A stretch of 42,360 bases of DNA from Burkholderiaceae bacterium (GCA_018882935.1 VERA01000015.1:1-42360), one strand, 5' to 3'; shown: positions 15,853-23,887, counted from the first letter of the stretch. Numbers and translations are program-made. The notes: generated by a model from the letters alone, not told the origin.

Positions 15853-17148
15853 TCAGTACTGCCGCAGCCGCGGATGATTAATCAGATCCGGCTTGAGAGT
15901 CTTGACCCACTCCGGTGACTTTTGACCTACCGGCGTAGTGATCAGGTCAGCGGGGTAGATGACGATTTTTTCCAGAACAGGAAAAGCATAGTCCGGACTT
16001 TTCTTGGTGATACCCAGCAGTTGCTCTTCCAGGCCCTGCCCGTCCTCACGCATTTTTACCGTACCGGTCAGACCACGAAACTCCATGGTGCGCATTGCCT
16101 CGGCGACCTGCTCGGTACTGGGCCACTGACCCTTGTTGGCTTTGATGGCTTTCTCGTAGCCGGTTTTCAGCCCCTCCAGGCCTTGTACCATGTGGTACAC
16201 CGAATAAATCGGGTAGGCGCCTGTCTTGTCGCGGAATTTTTTCACGAAGTTTTTCAGGCGCGGTTCATCTTTGTACTGTGGGTGTAGAAAAAAATGATCG
16301 CCACGCGCACCAACGATTACACCCTCCGGTAGCGCATTACCCAAACGCTCAAGCGAGCTCTCGGCCAGTGGCAAAACAAAAAGCGAGTTTTTCATCAGGC
16401 CGCGCTGCGATGCCTGACGTACAAAAGTATCCAGGTCACCGCCCCATGCGGTCGATAAAATCACCTCAGGGCGTAGCGCCTGCAAACGACTAATCTCGGT
16501 GGAGTAATCAGTCGCACCGAATTTCGGAAATAACTCAGCCACGATTTTGACATCGGGCTTCATCGCCAGCAGCGTATTGCGGAACAACTCCCACGAGTCA
16601 CGACCCCACGCATAATCCTGATTAATCACTGCGATCGATTTCAGATCAGGCTTGGTGCGCAACAGGTACAGCACACTTGCAACCATCTCCGTGGTGGCAT
16701 TCGCTTGTGTGCGCACAACATAGCGGTAGCGCTTATCTTCCAGCACTTTCTCGGTACCGCAATCCCACATGATGTTAAGCACCTTCAGGTCTTCAGCAAC
16801 AGGCGCGACGATGTTGCAGTTACCGCTGGAGATGGAGGCCAGCATGACCTTGGTGTCGCCCTCTTGCACCACGCGGCGGTACTCCGACAATAATTTGTCC
16901 GAGCCGATTCCCTCGTCGATGAAGGTCGGCACGATTTTCACGCCACCGATACCGCCGCTGGCGTTAATCTGCTCGATGTACAACTCGGCCGCCGCCTTTG
17001 CCGGTACGCCGAATACCGAGGCCGGGCCGGACAGGAAAGTGGTGATGCCAACTTTGAGTTCGGCGGGTTTGGTTTGCGCGCCAGCCGCAGCAACACAGCC
17101 GGCCAAGGCCAATCCAGCCACTACACGCAGGAATGCAGGGATGCTCAT
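15853..17148 (-). CDS. ABC transporter periplasmic substrate-binding protein (Leu/Ile/Val-binding fold)
   Basis: ATG at 17148 (GGAGA 7-8 nt upstream) gives 431 residues with a signal peptide (MSIPAFLRVVAGLALAGCVAAAGAQ). The mature protein is a type I periplasmic binding protein: ELKVGITTFLSGPASVFG, INASGGIGG, IAVINQDYAWGRDS and GATDYSTEISRLQA. It delivers substrate to LivHM. The adjoining ALDH and SDR suggest something other than an amino acid, such as an alcohol, amide or aromatic compound. The upstream frame (to 17343) is rejected because it has no signal sequence and is basic and low in complexity. Confidence 0.9.
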   Translation of the reverse strand: MSIPAFLRVVAGLALAGCVAAAGAQTKPAELKVGITTFLSGPASVFGVPAKAAAELYIEQINASGGIGGVKIVPTFIDEGIGSDKLLSEYRRVVQEGDTKVMLASISSGNCNIVAPVAEDLKVLNIMWDCGTEKVLEDKRYRYVVRTQANATTEMVASVLYLLRTKPDLKSIAVINQDYAWGRDSWELFRNTLLAMKPDVKIVAELFPKFGATDYSTEISRLQALRPEVILSTAWGGDLDTFVRQASQRGLMKNSLFVLPLAESSLERLGNALPEGVIVGARGDHFFLHPQYKDEPRLKNFVKKFRDKTGAYPIYSVYHMVQGLEGLKTGYEKAIKANKGQWPSTEQVAEAMRTMEFRGLTGTVKMREDGQGLEEQLLGITKKSPDYAFPVLEKIVIYPADLITTPVGQKSPEWVKTLKPDLINHPRLRQY

Positions 17149-17339
17149 GAGGGTGTCTCCAACCTGTGATTTGTTGTCGTTATGCTTATCGTCGCGCCGC
17201 GCTGAGCACGCTGGCGCGCGAAAGTCGTCACTATAAAGCCTTGCCGGCCACTTTGCGACCCTTTGCATCCATCTGCCTTGGCCGCTTGCGGCGTTGGCAG
17301 TGGTGTAGGTTCTCAGCTCTTGAGGGGCGGGCGTATCGC

Positions 17340-18425
17340 TCAAGCGGCAAAGCAGACCTGATGGTCCAGCTCGAGTCGTATGCCTATCGCCTCACCAATC
17401 GCATGGTCATGGTGGCTGGGCACCAGAGACAGCAGCTGCTGCCCCGAGGGTAGCGCTAAGGTGTACAAGAACTGAGCGCCCCTGAACGCCTTGGCGAGCA
17501 CGCGCGCCTGCAACGGGCTGGCGTCGTCGTGCTGAATATCGTCGGGCCGCACAAGCAAATCGACCATGCCCCCTTGATTCAGGCCATCGGGCAATGACTC
17601 GGGCTTGAATACGCCCAGCTCGGTGTCTACCCGACCCTCGCCGATCAGCCGGCCGCGCAACATCATGCCCTCGCCAATAAAGCGTGCCACAAAGCGATTG
17701 CGGGGTCGGTGATAGAGCTGCATCGGTGTACCCCACTGCTGCAGACAGCCCTCGGCCAGCACCGCAACCCGGTCGGCGACCGCAAACGCCTCCAGCTGAT
17801 CATGGGTGACGATTACTGCGGTGGTGCCGGTCTGCTTCAATAAATCACGTACCTCCAGCGCCAAGCGCTCGCGTAGCGTGACATCCAGATTTGAAAAAGG
17901 CTCGTCCATTAATAGCAGCGCTGGCTGCGGCGCCAGCGCGCGCGCCAGGGCGACACGCTGCTGCTGACCACCCGAGAGCTGATGTGGCGCGCTATGCGCT
18001 AATTCGCGTAAACCAACCAGCTCAAGCATTTGCGCTACCCGTTGCTCGCGCTCGCGTTTGGCAAGCCGATACAAACCAAAACCGATATTGTCGGCAACCG
18101 ATAAATGCGGAAACAGCGCATAGTCTTGAAACACCATACCGATATTGCGGTGCTCGGGCGCGAGCTGGTACCCGACACGACCGACCTCTTGCTGTATGAG
18201 CTTGATGGTTCCTGAATGAAGCGGATGAAACCCTGCGATCGCGCGCAAGGCGGTTGTTTTACCGCAGCCAGACGGACCAAGCAGGCAAGCAATCTCACCC
18301 TGATTCAGCGTCAGCGAGACATCAGACAGCACGATCTGCGGCCCACGCGCACTTGGGTAGCCAAGCGTCAAACCGCAAAGCTCAAGCGCCGGCAGTGGTT
18401 GATGGTGCGTTTGATCGGGTTGCAT
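17340..18425 (-). CDS. fbpC: Fe(III)-type ABC transporter ATPase (FbpC-like)
   Basis: This 361-residue ATPase has Walker A GPSGCGKTT, Q-loop VFQDYALFPHLSV, signature LSGGQQQRVALARAL, Walker B LLLMDEPFSNLD and H-loop VIVTHDQ. The C-terminal ~120 residues form a TOBE-like regulatory region (VDLLVRPDDIQHDD). The length and the QDYALFPHLSV region fit FbpC/PotA-like importers, and the neighbours are an iron-type permease and binding protein. No clear ribosome-binding site precedes the ATG at 18425; the sequence there is the 55-bp tandem repeat. Confidence 0.9.
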   Translation of the reverse strand: MQPDQTHHQPLPALELCGLTLGYPSARGPQIVLSDVSLTLNQGEIACLLGPSGCGKTTALRAIAGFHPLHSGTIKLIQQEVGRVGYQLAPEHRNIGMVFQDYALFPHLSVADNIGFGLYRLAKREREQRVAQMLELVGLRELAHSAPHQLSGGQQQRVALARALAPQPALLLMDEPFSNLDVTLRERLALEVRDLLKQTGTTAVIVTHDQLEAFAVADRVAVLAEGCLQQWGTPMQLYHRPRNRFVARFIGEGMMLRGRLIGEGRVDTELGVFKPESLPDGLNQGGMVDLLVRPDDIQHDDASPLQARVLAKAFRGAQFLYTLALPSGQQLLSLVPSHHDHAIGEAIGIRLELDHQVCFAA

Positions 18426-18427
18426 TA

Positions 18428-18537
18428 GATCGCGTTATTGTGATTTGGGTTGCATTGATTCACATTGCATTGGGTTGCGTTGGATCGCGTTGTTCTGGTT
18501 TGGGTTGCATTGATTCACATTGCATTGGGTCGTGTCG
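18428..18537. repeat. Tandem imperfect 55-bp repeat between permease and ATPase genes
   Basis: Two copies (18428-18482 and 18483-18537) agree at 49 of 55 positions. Both contain GGGTTGCATTGATTCACATT and TGCATTGGG. The whole 133-bp gap is T/G-rich on the plus strand and unlike the flanking coding DNA. It directly precedes the fbpC start, so it may affect translation or mRNA stability. I see no open frame explaining it. Confidence 0.85.
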
Positions 18538-18558
18538 GGTTATTTCGTAGTGCATGCG

Positions 18559-20211
18559 CTAGCGCTCCGACTGACGTACCAATAACAGCACCGGCATCAA
18601 GCCCACCAGTACGATGCACAGGCTTGGCAGAGCAGCCCGGTCCCACATACCCTCAGCGCTCATCTCGTAGACGCGTACCGCAAGCGTGTCCCACCCGAAT
18701 GGCCGTGTCATCAATGTTATCGGCATCTCTTTCATCACTTCGACAAACACCAGCAAACTTGCACCCAACCAGCCACTGCGCAGCAGCGGTAGATACAGTT
18801 TGTGCAGCACGCCCCAGCGGCTCAAGCCCAAGCTGTGCGCGGCTTGTTGCTGACTCAGTGTGATGCGCTGCATCGCCGCCTGCATCGGCTCGAACCCAAC
18901 TGCCAGGAAGCGCGCAGAGATCGCCAGCAGCATGATTAACAGCGTACCCTTCAGTACCGGAGCAGGATCGATGCCCCACGATTGCCACAGCGGATACAGC
19001 CGCTGATCAAGCCACGCAACCGGAATAAACAAGCCAACTGACAGCAGTATGCCGGGCAAGGCATAGCCCAGCGTCGAGGTGCGCACGAACAGACGCGTGA
19101 TCACATCCGGGTGCTGACGCTGCGCATACGCCAACCACAGCCCGATAGCGACCACGATCAATGCCGATAAGCTCGATAGCATCAACGAGTGCCCGATAAA
19201 TTGCCAATAACGATCGTCCCAATCATGCTGCACGACTGCAAGTGCCCACACCATCAGTTGAATCAACGGAATCACAAACGCAAACAGCAACACTGCAGCG
19301 CAAGCGGCGCAAGCCATCCAACGCGAAACACCCGCCAGCTGCAAACGCTCAAGACGTGCATCGACCGCATTTGCCGCGAACCGACGCTGTGCAATCGCGC
19401 GCTGCTCAAACCACACCAATAGCAGCACTGCCAATGCCAACAGCGACGCCAGCTGCGAAGCCACCGGTAAATTAAAGAGCGCTAACCAGGCCTTGTAAAT
19501 CGCAGTGGTGAAGGTATCGACATTAAAAATTGCGACGGTACCGAAATCTGCCAGCATCTCCATTAACGCCAGCGTGATACCCGCCGCCCACCACGGGCGC
19601 GACATCGGAAGCGCCACTTTGAAGAATGCCAACCAGCGCGGCATGCCCAATGTCTGCGCCGCTTCCAGGCTGCGTTTACCCTGCGTGAGAAAGGCTTGCC
19701 GCGCTAACAGGTACACATAGGGGTACAGTACCAAGCCGAACACCACAATGGCGCCACCCATTGATCGTATTGGCGGCAGGCTCACCGGCCCGAGTGTCGA
19801 ACGCAACAGCGTTTGCAAGGGCCCGCTGTAGTCAAACAGCCCCACCATCACCGACGCCAGCACATACCCCGGCAGCGCCAGCGGCAGCACCAGAGCCCAG
19901 GCAAACCAACGTCGCCCGGGAAACTCGCACACCGCAGTCAACCACGCCAGCCCCACGCCCAACACACTCACCATCGCCGCTACACCGAACGCCATCAGCA
20001 TGGTGTTCTTGAGTACTGCGGGCAAGACAAATTCATTCAAGTGCGCCCACACCTCGGGCTGCGGGTTAAACCAGCTACCCAAGACCACCAGCAGAGGCAC
20101 TACCGTCGGCAGCGACAAGCAGAGTACCGACCACGCAGGTTTATAAGAAACAGCGTTCACTCGTAAATTTTTTGCGTTAGCCGTGATGCGTTGGTGAACA
20201 TCGCTTGGCAA
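18559..20211 (-). CDS. fbpB: Fe(III)-type ABC transporter permease, two fused permease domains (FbpB-like)
   Basis: This 550-residue membrane protein has about 12 transmembrane helices in two homologous halves. Each half carries an EAA loop that contacts the ATPase: EAAQTLGMPRWLAFFKVALP in the first half and QAAHSLGLSRWGVLHKLYLP in the second. The fused arrangement is typical of FbpB/SfuB/ThiP permeases. The annotated start is a TTG at 20211 with a weak ribosome-binding site, 28 bp after the binding-protein stop; a GTG ~17 codons further in is the alternative. Confidence 0.9.
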   Translation of the reverse strand: MPSDVHQRITANAKNLRVNAVSYKPAWSVLCLSLPTVVPLLVVLGSWFNPQPEVWAHLNEFVLPAVLKNTMLMAFGVAAMVSVLGVGLAWLTAVCEFPGRRWFAWALVLPLALPGYVLASVMVGLFDYSGPLQTLLRSTLGPVSLPPIRSMGGAIVVFGLVLYPYVYLLARQAFLTQGKRSLEAAQTLGMPRWLAFFKVALPMSRPWWAAGITLALMEMLADFGTVAIFNVDTFTTAIYKAWLALFNLPVASQLASLLALAVLLLVWFEQRAIAQRRFAANAVDARLERLQLAGVSRWMACAACAAVLLFAFVIPLIQLMVWALAVVQHDWDDRYWQFIGHSLMLSSLSALIVVAIGLWLAYAQRQHPDVITRLFVRTSTLGYALPGILLSVGLFIPVAWLDQRLYPLWQSWGIDPAPVLKGTLLIMLLAISARFLAVGFEPMQAAMQRITLSQQQAAHSLGLSRWGVLHKLYLPLLRSGWLGASLLVFVEVMKEMPITLMTRPFGWDTLAVRVYEMSAEGMWDRAALPSLCIVLVGLMPVLLLVRQSER

Positions 20212-20239
20212 GAGCCATTCTAGTTAGGTAGATAGGTTG

Positions 20240-21244
20240 TTATTTATAGCCGGCTCTGTCCATCAGCTTGGTTGCAGCTGCCTGCAACTCACCCGCCTTC
20301 GAGACGTTTAGCAGGTTGGGTTTGAAGCTACCCCAATCTTTAACGATCGAGTTTGGTTTTACTTTTGGATTGGCAGGAAATTCGAGATCTTCATCTACAT
20401 AAAATGATTGCGCGGTTTCCATCGACAGATATTCAATCAGCTTCTGCGCCCCCACCGGATTTTTAGCGTGTTTGGTAATACCCGCACCAGAGACATTCAC
20501 ATGCGTGCCACTACCGCTTTGATTCGCCCAAAACAGCGCAACCGGAAAGTCCGGCTCTTTGACGAGAATACGCCCAAGATAATAGGTATTCACAATACCA
20601 ACTTGGCATTGGCCGGCAGCGATCGCTTTCAGTAGCGAGGTGTCGTCCGGGAATGGGGTGGTGGCCAGGTTCGCGACCCAGCCGCGTACGATTTCTTCAG
20701 TTTTAGCTTCACCGAGTTCGGTGATCATCATGGCGATCAGCGACTGGTTATACACTTTTTTACTGGTACGCAGACAAAGCCTTCCCTTCCATTTCGGCTG
20801 CGCCAAATCTTCATAACTGGAAAGCTCTGATGCACGTACCGCCGATTTGCTGTAAACGATAGTTCGAGCACGTACAGATAAACCGAACCACTGATTATCC
20901 GGGTCGCGCAAATGTGCCGGAATATTTTTTTGCAGCACAGATGAATTCAGCGCGCGCAGCTGGCCCTGCTGTGCGGCCAGCCATAAATTACCCGCGTCAA
21001 CGGTAATCAATACATCGGCCGGTGTGCTCGCACCCTCTGCATTCAAACGCGCCAGCAGCGCGCCCTCATTTGCAGTGAGGAGCTTGATTTCCGTGCCGCT
21101 CTCTTTGCTGTATCGGTCAAGAATAGGTTTGAGCAATTGCTCATTACGCGCCGAGTACACGGTGACGGTGTCGGCGTGAGCGAAGGTGCTGATAGAGGCA
21201 AGCGCGATGCAAGCCAGTGACAACAGTTGCTTAATGTGCGGCAT
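20240..21244 (-). CDS. fbpA: Fe(III)-binding periplasmic protein (FbpA/FutA-like)
   Basis: The protein has 334 residues with a signal peptide (MPHIKQLLSLACIALASISTFAHA). It opens TVTVYSARNEQLLKPILDRY and contains VNTYYLGRIL, whose adjacent Tyr residues match the iron-coordinating tyrosines of FbpA-type transferrin-like binding proteins. The IKLLTANEGALLARL region also fits. A Fur-box-like palindrome lies ~53 bp upstream of the ATG, supporting iron-repressed transcription of the fbpABC unit. Confidence 0.92.
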   Translation of the reverse strand: MPHIKQLLSLACIALASISTFAHADTVTVYSARNEQLLKPILDRYSKESGTEIKLLTANEGALLARLNAEGASTPADVLITVDAGNLWLAAQQGQLRALNSSVLQKNIPAHLRDPDNQWFGLSVRARTIVYSKSAVRASELSSYEDLAQPKWKGRLCLRTSKKVYNQSLIAMMITELGEAKTEEIVRGWVANLATTPFPDDTSLLKAIAAGQCQVGIVNTYYLGRILVKEPDFPVALFWANQSGSGTHVNVSGAGITKHAKNPVGAQKLIEYLSMETAQSFYVDEDLEFPANPKVKPNSIVKDWGSFKPNLLNVSKAGELQAAATKLMDRAGYK

Positions 21245-21296
21245 GGCGAAACAGTCCCCAGAAAAGTTCGTCGAGAACTGTTGAGTTTACCTCAGA

Positions 21297-21311
21297 TGAG
21301 AATAATTCTCA
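21297..21311. promoter_or_regulatory. Fur box
   Basis: TGAGAATAATTCTCA is a perfect 7-1-7 palindrome differing from the Fur consensus TGATAATnATTATCA at one symmetric position per arm. It sits upstream of fbpA, where iron-bound Fur would block transcription. Confidence 0.85.
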
Positions 21312-21378
21312 CTACGAGGAAGCGAGCGCAGGACCGAGACATAGAGAAACTAAAAAGCAAATGCTGAAGCTTCGAGTC

Positions 21379-21413
21379 AAAAAACAAAACGGGCCACCGG
21401 TAAAGGTAGCCCG
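21379..21413 (-). terminator. Rho-independent terminator of the puc transcription unit
   Basis: On the minus strand a stem (CGGGC-ACC paired with GGT-GCCCG, one internal mismatch, 6-nt loop) is followed by TTTTGTTTTTTG. It lies 29 bp after the small membrane-protein gene and would end a pucBAC-38aa transcript before fbpA's promoter. Confidence 0.8.
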
Positions 21414-21441
21414 CTTGGTAATCAACCGGCAACAATAACGA

Positions 21442-21558
21442 TCAGGCGCCGGATGAGCGTTTCTTCAAGCGCTCGATGTTCTGACGATTGAATTGGTTGG
21501 CGATCCAGAAGCCAACGCCCGCCATCCATATCACCAGCAAAATTTGCCATGTCTTCAT
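21442..21558 (-). CDS. 38-residue single-span membrane protein downstream of pucC
   Basis: ATG at 21558 has GGGAGA 7 nt upstream. The product is MKTWQILLVIWMAGVGFWIA followed by a basic, hydrophilic tail (NRQNIERLKKRS). One transmembrane helix spans about residues 5-20. The 133-bp gap to pucC and the terminator behind it suggest it can be the last gene of the puc unit. I recognise no family. By size and topology it resembles accessory polypeptides of photosynthetic complexes, but there is no sequence match to support that. Confidence 0.6.
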   Translation of the reverse strand: MKTWQILLVIWMAGVGFWIANQFNRQNIERLKKRSSGA

Positions 21559-21691
21559 AGATTTCTCCCGATTCTGTGGTTGCAATAATGATTCTGTGAC
21601 ATCCCGCGCTGCAGTGCCGTTGGCGCTTGGTCGCCTGAATATTCCAGACGAACGGTTTTCACACCCGCTTATTATCACTCAATTTATGCGT

Positions 21692-23074
21692 CTATTCAGA
21701 ACGGCGCGCTATTGAGCCGATTAATGGCCGAATCGCGACGATGGTCAGTAGCAGCAGCAGCAACTCCAACGCATAGACGAAGGTGTAGCCAAATGCCGCA
21801 CCGCCAAACATCGCAGCCACGTCTTTCAAAATACCGCCCAGCGCAATCGCGACACCAGCACCCGTGGCTTGCACCGCACCCCACGCGCCGAGCGCCAAAC
21901 CACTATGGGTTTTCGGCGCGAGATTCATGGTCGCTGTCAGCGTGCCATGGCCAAATAATCCGGCACCAAAGCCAATCAGCAAGGTACCGATCGCAAACAG
22001 CGATGTCATAGCCATCGGCGCAGCCATAATCACCATTGCAAATGCCGGCAGCCCTGCCAGCGCGCCGAACGAGGCTAATCGCAATGGATCCATACCTCGG
22101 CTAAGCACACGCGAGGCCCAGGCAAACCCCAGCAACCCCCCGATCGCTAGCGTAGCTGTTAAAAGTGTTGTCTCGCCCACCGTAAGGTGCAGAATCTCGC
22201 CACCGTACGGCTCAAGCAGAACATCTTCCATGGTGAAGGCCATGGTACCCAAGCCAATCGCCAATAAGCGACGCGTTGCTTGCTCGCCAGAGCAATACAG
22301 CTGCCAGGTGGCCTTGAAATCGGGCGCCCGCTCGGTACCCGGACGGTGCGATCGGCTGCGCGATTCTTGTTTCCAAAGCGCGATCGTATTCAACACCAGC
22401 GTTAACACCGCGGCGGCTTGAATCACGCGAATCAGTTGTCCGGGGCTGAACTCGGCGAGTGCCAGCCCGAACAATACTGCGCTGCCCATCATCCCAAGCA
22501 GCAGCATCACATACATGAGCCCGACCACCTTGGGCCGCGACTCAGCCGGCGCCAAGTCAGTCGCCAATGCCAAGCCAACAGTTTGCGTGGTGTGCAAACC
22601 CGCACCAACCAGCAAGAAAGCAATTGCAGCGGCGAACTGCCCTACCCATGCTGGCGCGTGTGATGCCTGCCCCATACCCGACAGCACCAGCAGCGCAAAC
22701 GGCATGATGGACAAACCACCAAATTGCACCAGCGTGCCCATCCAGATATACGGCACGCGACGCCAGCCAAGTTCAGAGCGATGGTGATCTGAGCGAAAAC
22801 CAATCAACGCGCGTAAAGGCGCGAATATCAAAGGCAGTGAGATCATTAATCCCACCAGTGAAGCAGACACATGCAGCTCGACAATCATCACGCGCGTCAG
22901 CGTACCGATCATCAGCACCAAAGCCATGCCAACAGAAATTTGAAACAGCGATAAACGCAGTAAGCGCGACAGCGGCAGCGACTCTGAGGCCGCGTCGGCA
23001 AAAGGCAGGAATTTTGTCCCGATACGGGACCAAGACCGCAGCATCTCCTGACGCATAGCGCGGATCGAGCTCAT
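21692..23074 (-). CDS. pucC: PucC/LhaA-family light-harvesting assembly protein (MFS-like)
   Basis: This is a 12-helix membrane protein related to the major facilitator superfamily that is needed to assemble LH1/LH2 antenna complexes and perhaps to deliver bacteriochlorophyll. The family signatures LSLFQISVGMALVLM, TRVMIVELHVSASLVG, PLRALIGFRSDHHRSELGWR and VPYIWMGTLVQFGGLSIMPF are all present, as is MEDVLLEPYGGEIL in the second half. I chose ATG at 23074 (460 residues). The frame extends to 23158, but that stretch encodes the pucA-pucC hairpin and is probably not translated; no start here has a good ribosome-binding site. It directly follows pucBA, as expected for an LH2 operon. Confidence 0.93.
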   Translation of the reverse strand: MSSIRAMRQEMLRSWSRIGTKFLPFADAASESLPLSRLLRLSLFQISVGMALVLMIGTLTRVMIVELHVSASLVGLMISLPLIFAPLRALIGFRSDHHRSELGWRRVPYIWMGTLVQFGGLSIMPFALLVLSGMGQASHAPAWVGQFAAAIAFLLVGAGLHTTQTVGLALATDLAPAESRPKVVGLMYVMLLLGMMGSAVLFGLALAEFSPGQLIRVIQAAAVLTLVLNTIALWKQESRSRSHRPGTERAPDFKATWQLYCSGEQATRRLLAIGLGTMAFTMEDVLLEPYGGEILHLTVGETTLLTATLAIGGLLGFAWASRVLSRGMDPLRLASFGALAGLPAFAMVIMAAPMAMTSLFAIGTLLIGFGAGLFGHGTLTATMNLAPKTHSGLALGAWGAVQATGAGVAIALGGILKDVAAMFGGAAFGYTFVYALELLLLLLTIVAIRPLIGSIARRSE

Positions 23075-23125
23075 CGTGAGTAGATGCGTGTGCGCCGTGG
23101 GCGATGTTGAGGGTGCACGGGAACC

Positions 23126-23161
23126 GCCATGGTTCGGGGCCTGCAGGACCCGAACCATGGC
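23126..23161 (-). promoter_or_regulatory. Strong hairpin between pucA and pucC
   Basis: A perfect 13-bp stem (GCCATGGTTCGGG with CCCGAACCATGGC) encloses an inner CCTGCAGG palindrome. It begins 14 nt after the pucA stop. With no U tract, it fits the known role of puc intercistronic hairpins in stabilising pucBA mRNA and lowering pucC expression. Confidence 0.8.
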
Positions 23162-23174
23162 ACCCGGACATGAA

Positions 23175-23399
23175 CTACCTGCGCAGCGTGTCGGGTATGG
23201 TTAGAGCCGCCACCGGTTGCATAGCCTCCGTTGGTGCTACCGATACCTGCGCTGCACTACCATTCAAGAAACGCTTCACCCAGGTCGTGTTCAAGGTCAG
23301 TGCGAGATGCACCGAGAACGAGGCCACGGCAACTGCGCCAATAATGATGGGTACGCCCACAGAGGGCTTCACCACACACCATATTTTTCCATAAATCAT
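23175..23399 (-). CDS. pucA: Light-harvesting LH2 alpha polypeptide, B800-820-like residues
   Basis: This is the 74-residue alpha subunit of the peripheral antenna, a single-span inner-membrane protein. The N-terminus IYGKIWCVVKPSVGVP and the helix with His31 (FSVHLALTL), which ligates B850-type bacteriochlorophyll, match PucA. The Met1 formyl group normally ligates B800, and the bulky Ile2 should keep Met1 in place. After TTW (38-40) the residues at 44-45 are Phe-Leu instead of the Tyr-Trp that hydrogen-bond the B850 acetyl groups. Phe-Leu is the known combination in B800-820 (LH3) complexes. The Ala/Pro-containing C-terminal tail (~25 residues) is longer than in Rhodoblastus LH2. GGGGGA lies 8 nt upstream of ATG. 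pucB ends 18 bp before it. Confidence 0.95.
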   Translation of the reverse strand: MIYGKIWCVVKPSVGVPIIIGAVAVASFSVHLALTLNTTWVKRFLNGSAAQVSVAPTEAMQPVAALTIPDTLRR

Positions 23400-23417
23400 A
23401 TGGTCATCCCCCGTTAA

Positions 23418-23570
23418 TTAATGCAGCCACGGTGAGTAGATATACGCAAGAAGATGGGCGAATGCTGCAATCATCCCGAAAATCTGCGTACCCTGAATTA
23501 AATGACGGTGGATCTCCTCGGACTCTGCCTCGGTCAACCCCGTCGGCCAAACCTTGTCTCTGTCGGACAT
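23418..23570 (-). CDS. pucB: Light-harvesting LH2 beta polypeptide
   Basis: This 50-residue beta subunit pairs with PucA. The sequence starts MSDRDKVWPTGLTEAESEEI and ends IYSPWLH, the standard beta C-terminus. His39 (IAAFAHLLAY) is the B850 ligand, and His21 (EIHRHLIQGT) is the conserved His near the B800 site. A strong GGGAGGT lies 7 nt before the ATG. It is the first gene of the pucBAC unit. It is short enough to be missed by length-filtered ORF calling. Confidence 0.96.
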   Translation of the reverse strand: MSDRDKVWPTGLTEAESEEIHRHLIQGTQIFGMIAAFAHLLAYIYSPWLH

Positions 23571-23887
23571 GTAAGCACCTCCCAGTTAACGAACAAAACG
23601 TGCTGGACCCGCACGCGGGAGCCGCTCCTCAAACTTCGGAAAGCTTGATCATGCAAGAAACTGCGTAAGCAATTAATTACACTTGTAGTTGTAAGGGCAT
23701 ATTGACAAATATTCCAAGCCACGTCAACCCACGCTCTGCGCAGCAAGCAAATTAATTGCGTCTGAGCGGGTCAACAATGGCACCGCCCGCTGAATTGTTT
23801 ATTTTCTGAAAACTTTCAGTGCCATCCTCTTAAAACTTCAGGCGCAAAATTGCCGATGCCACCCGCATCGTGTTGAAATCGTGGCCC
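23571..23887. promoter_or_regulatory. Divergent control region for pucBAC and the KdpD-like kinase, with a PpsR/CrtJ-like site
   Basis: A perfect TGT-N12-ACA motif lies at 23690-23707, ~120 bp upstream of pucB. It is the binding pattern of PpsR/CrtJ, the aerobic repressor of photosynthesis genes. It overlaps TTGTCA on the minus strand (23703-23708), which could be a -35 element. A second half-site pair, TTACA...TGTAA, lies at 23677-23694. No gene is evident in this 317-bp region. The kinase start has no clear ribosome-binding site. Confidence 0.6.

Noticed and set aside
17190..17222. GC-rich inverted repeat (CGCGCC...GGCGCG) after fbpC as a terminator
   Set aside because: No U tract on the minus strand and the stem is short with a long loop; could be chance in GC-rich DNA.
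18428..18537. Possible CRISPR-like or mobile-element repeat
   Set aside because: Only two directly adjoining 55-bp copies without spacers, inverted ends or transposase; treated as a tandem duplication.
21864..22421. 185-codon plus-strand frame
   Set aside because: Shadow of pucC on the opposite strand; low-complexity, Ser/Ala/Pro-rich translation.
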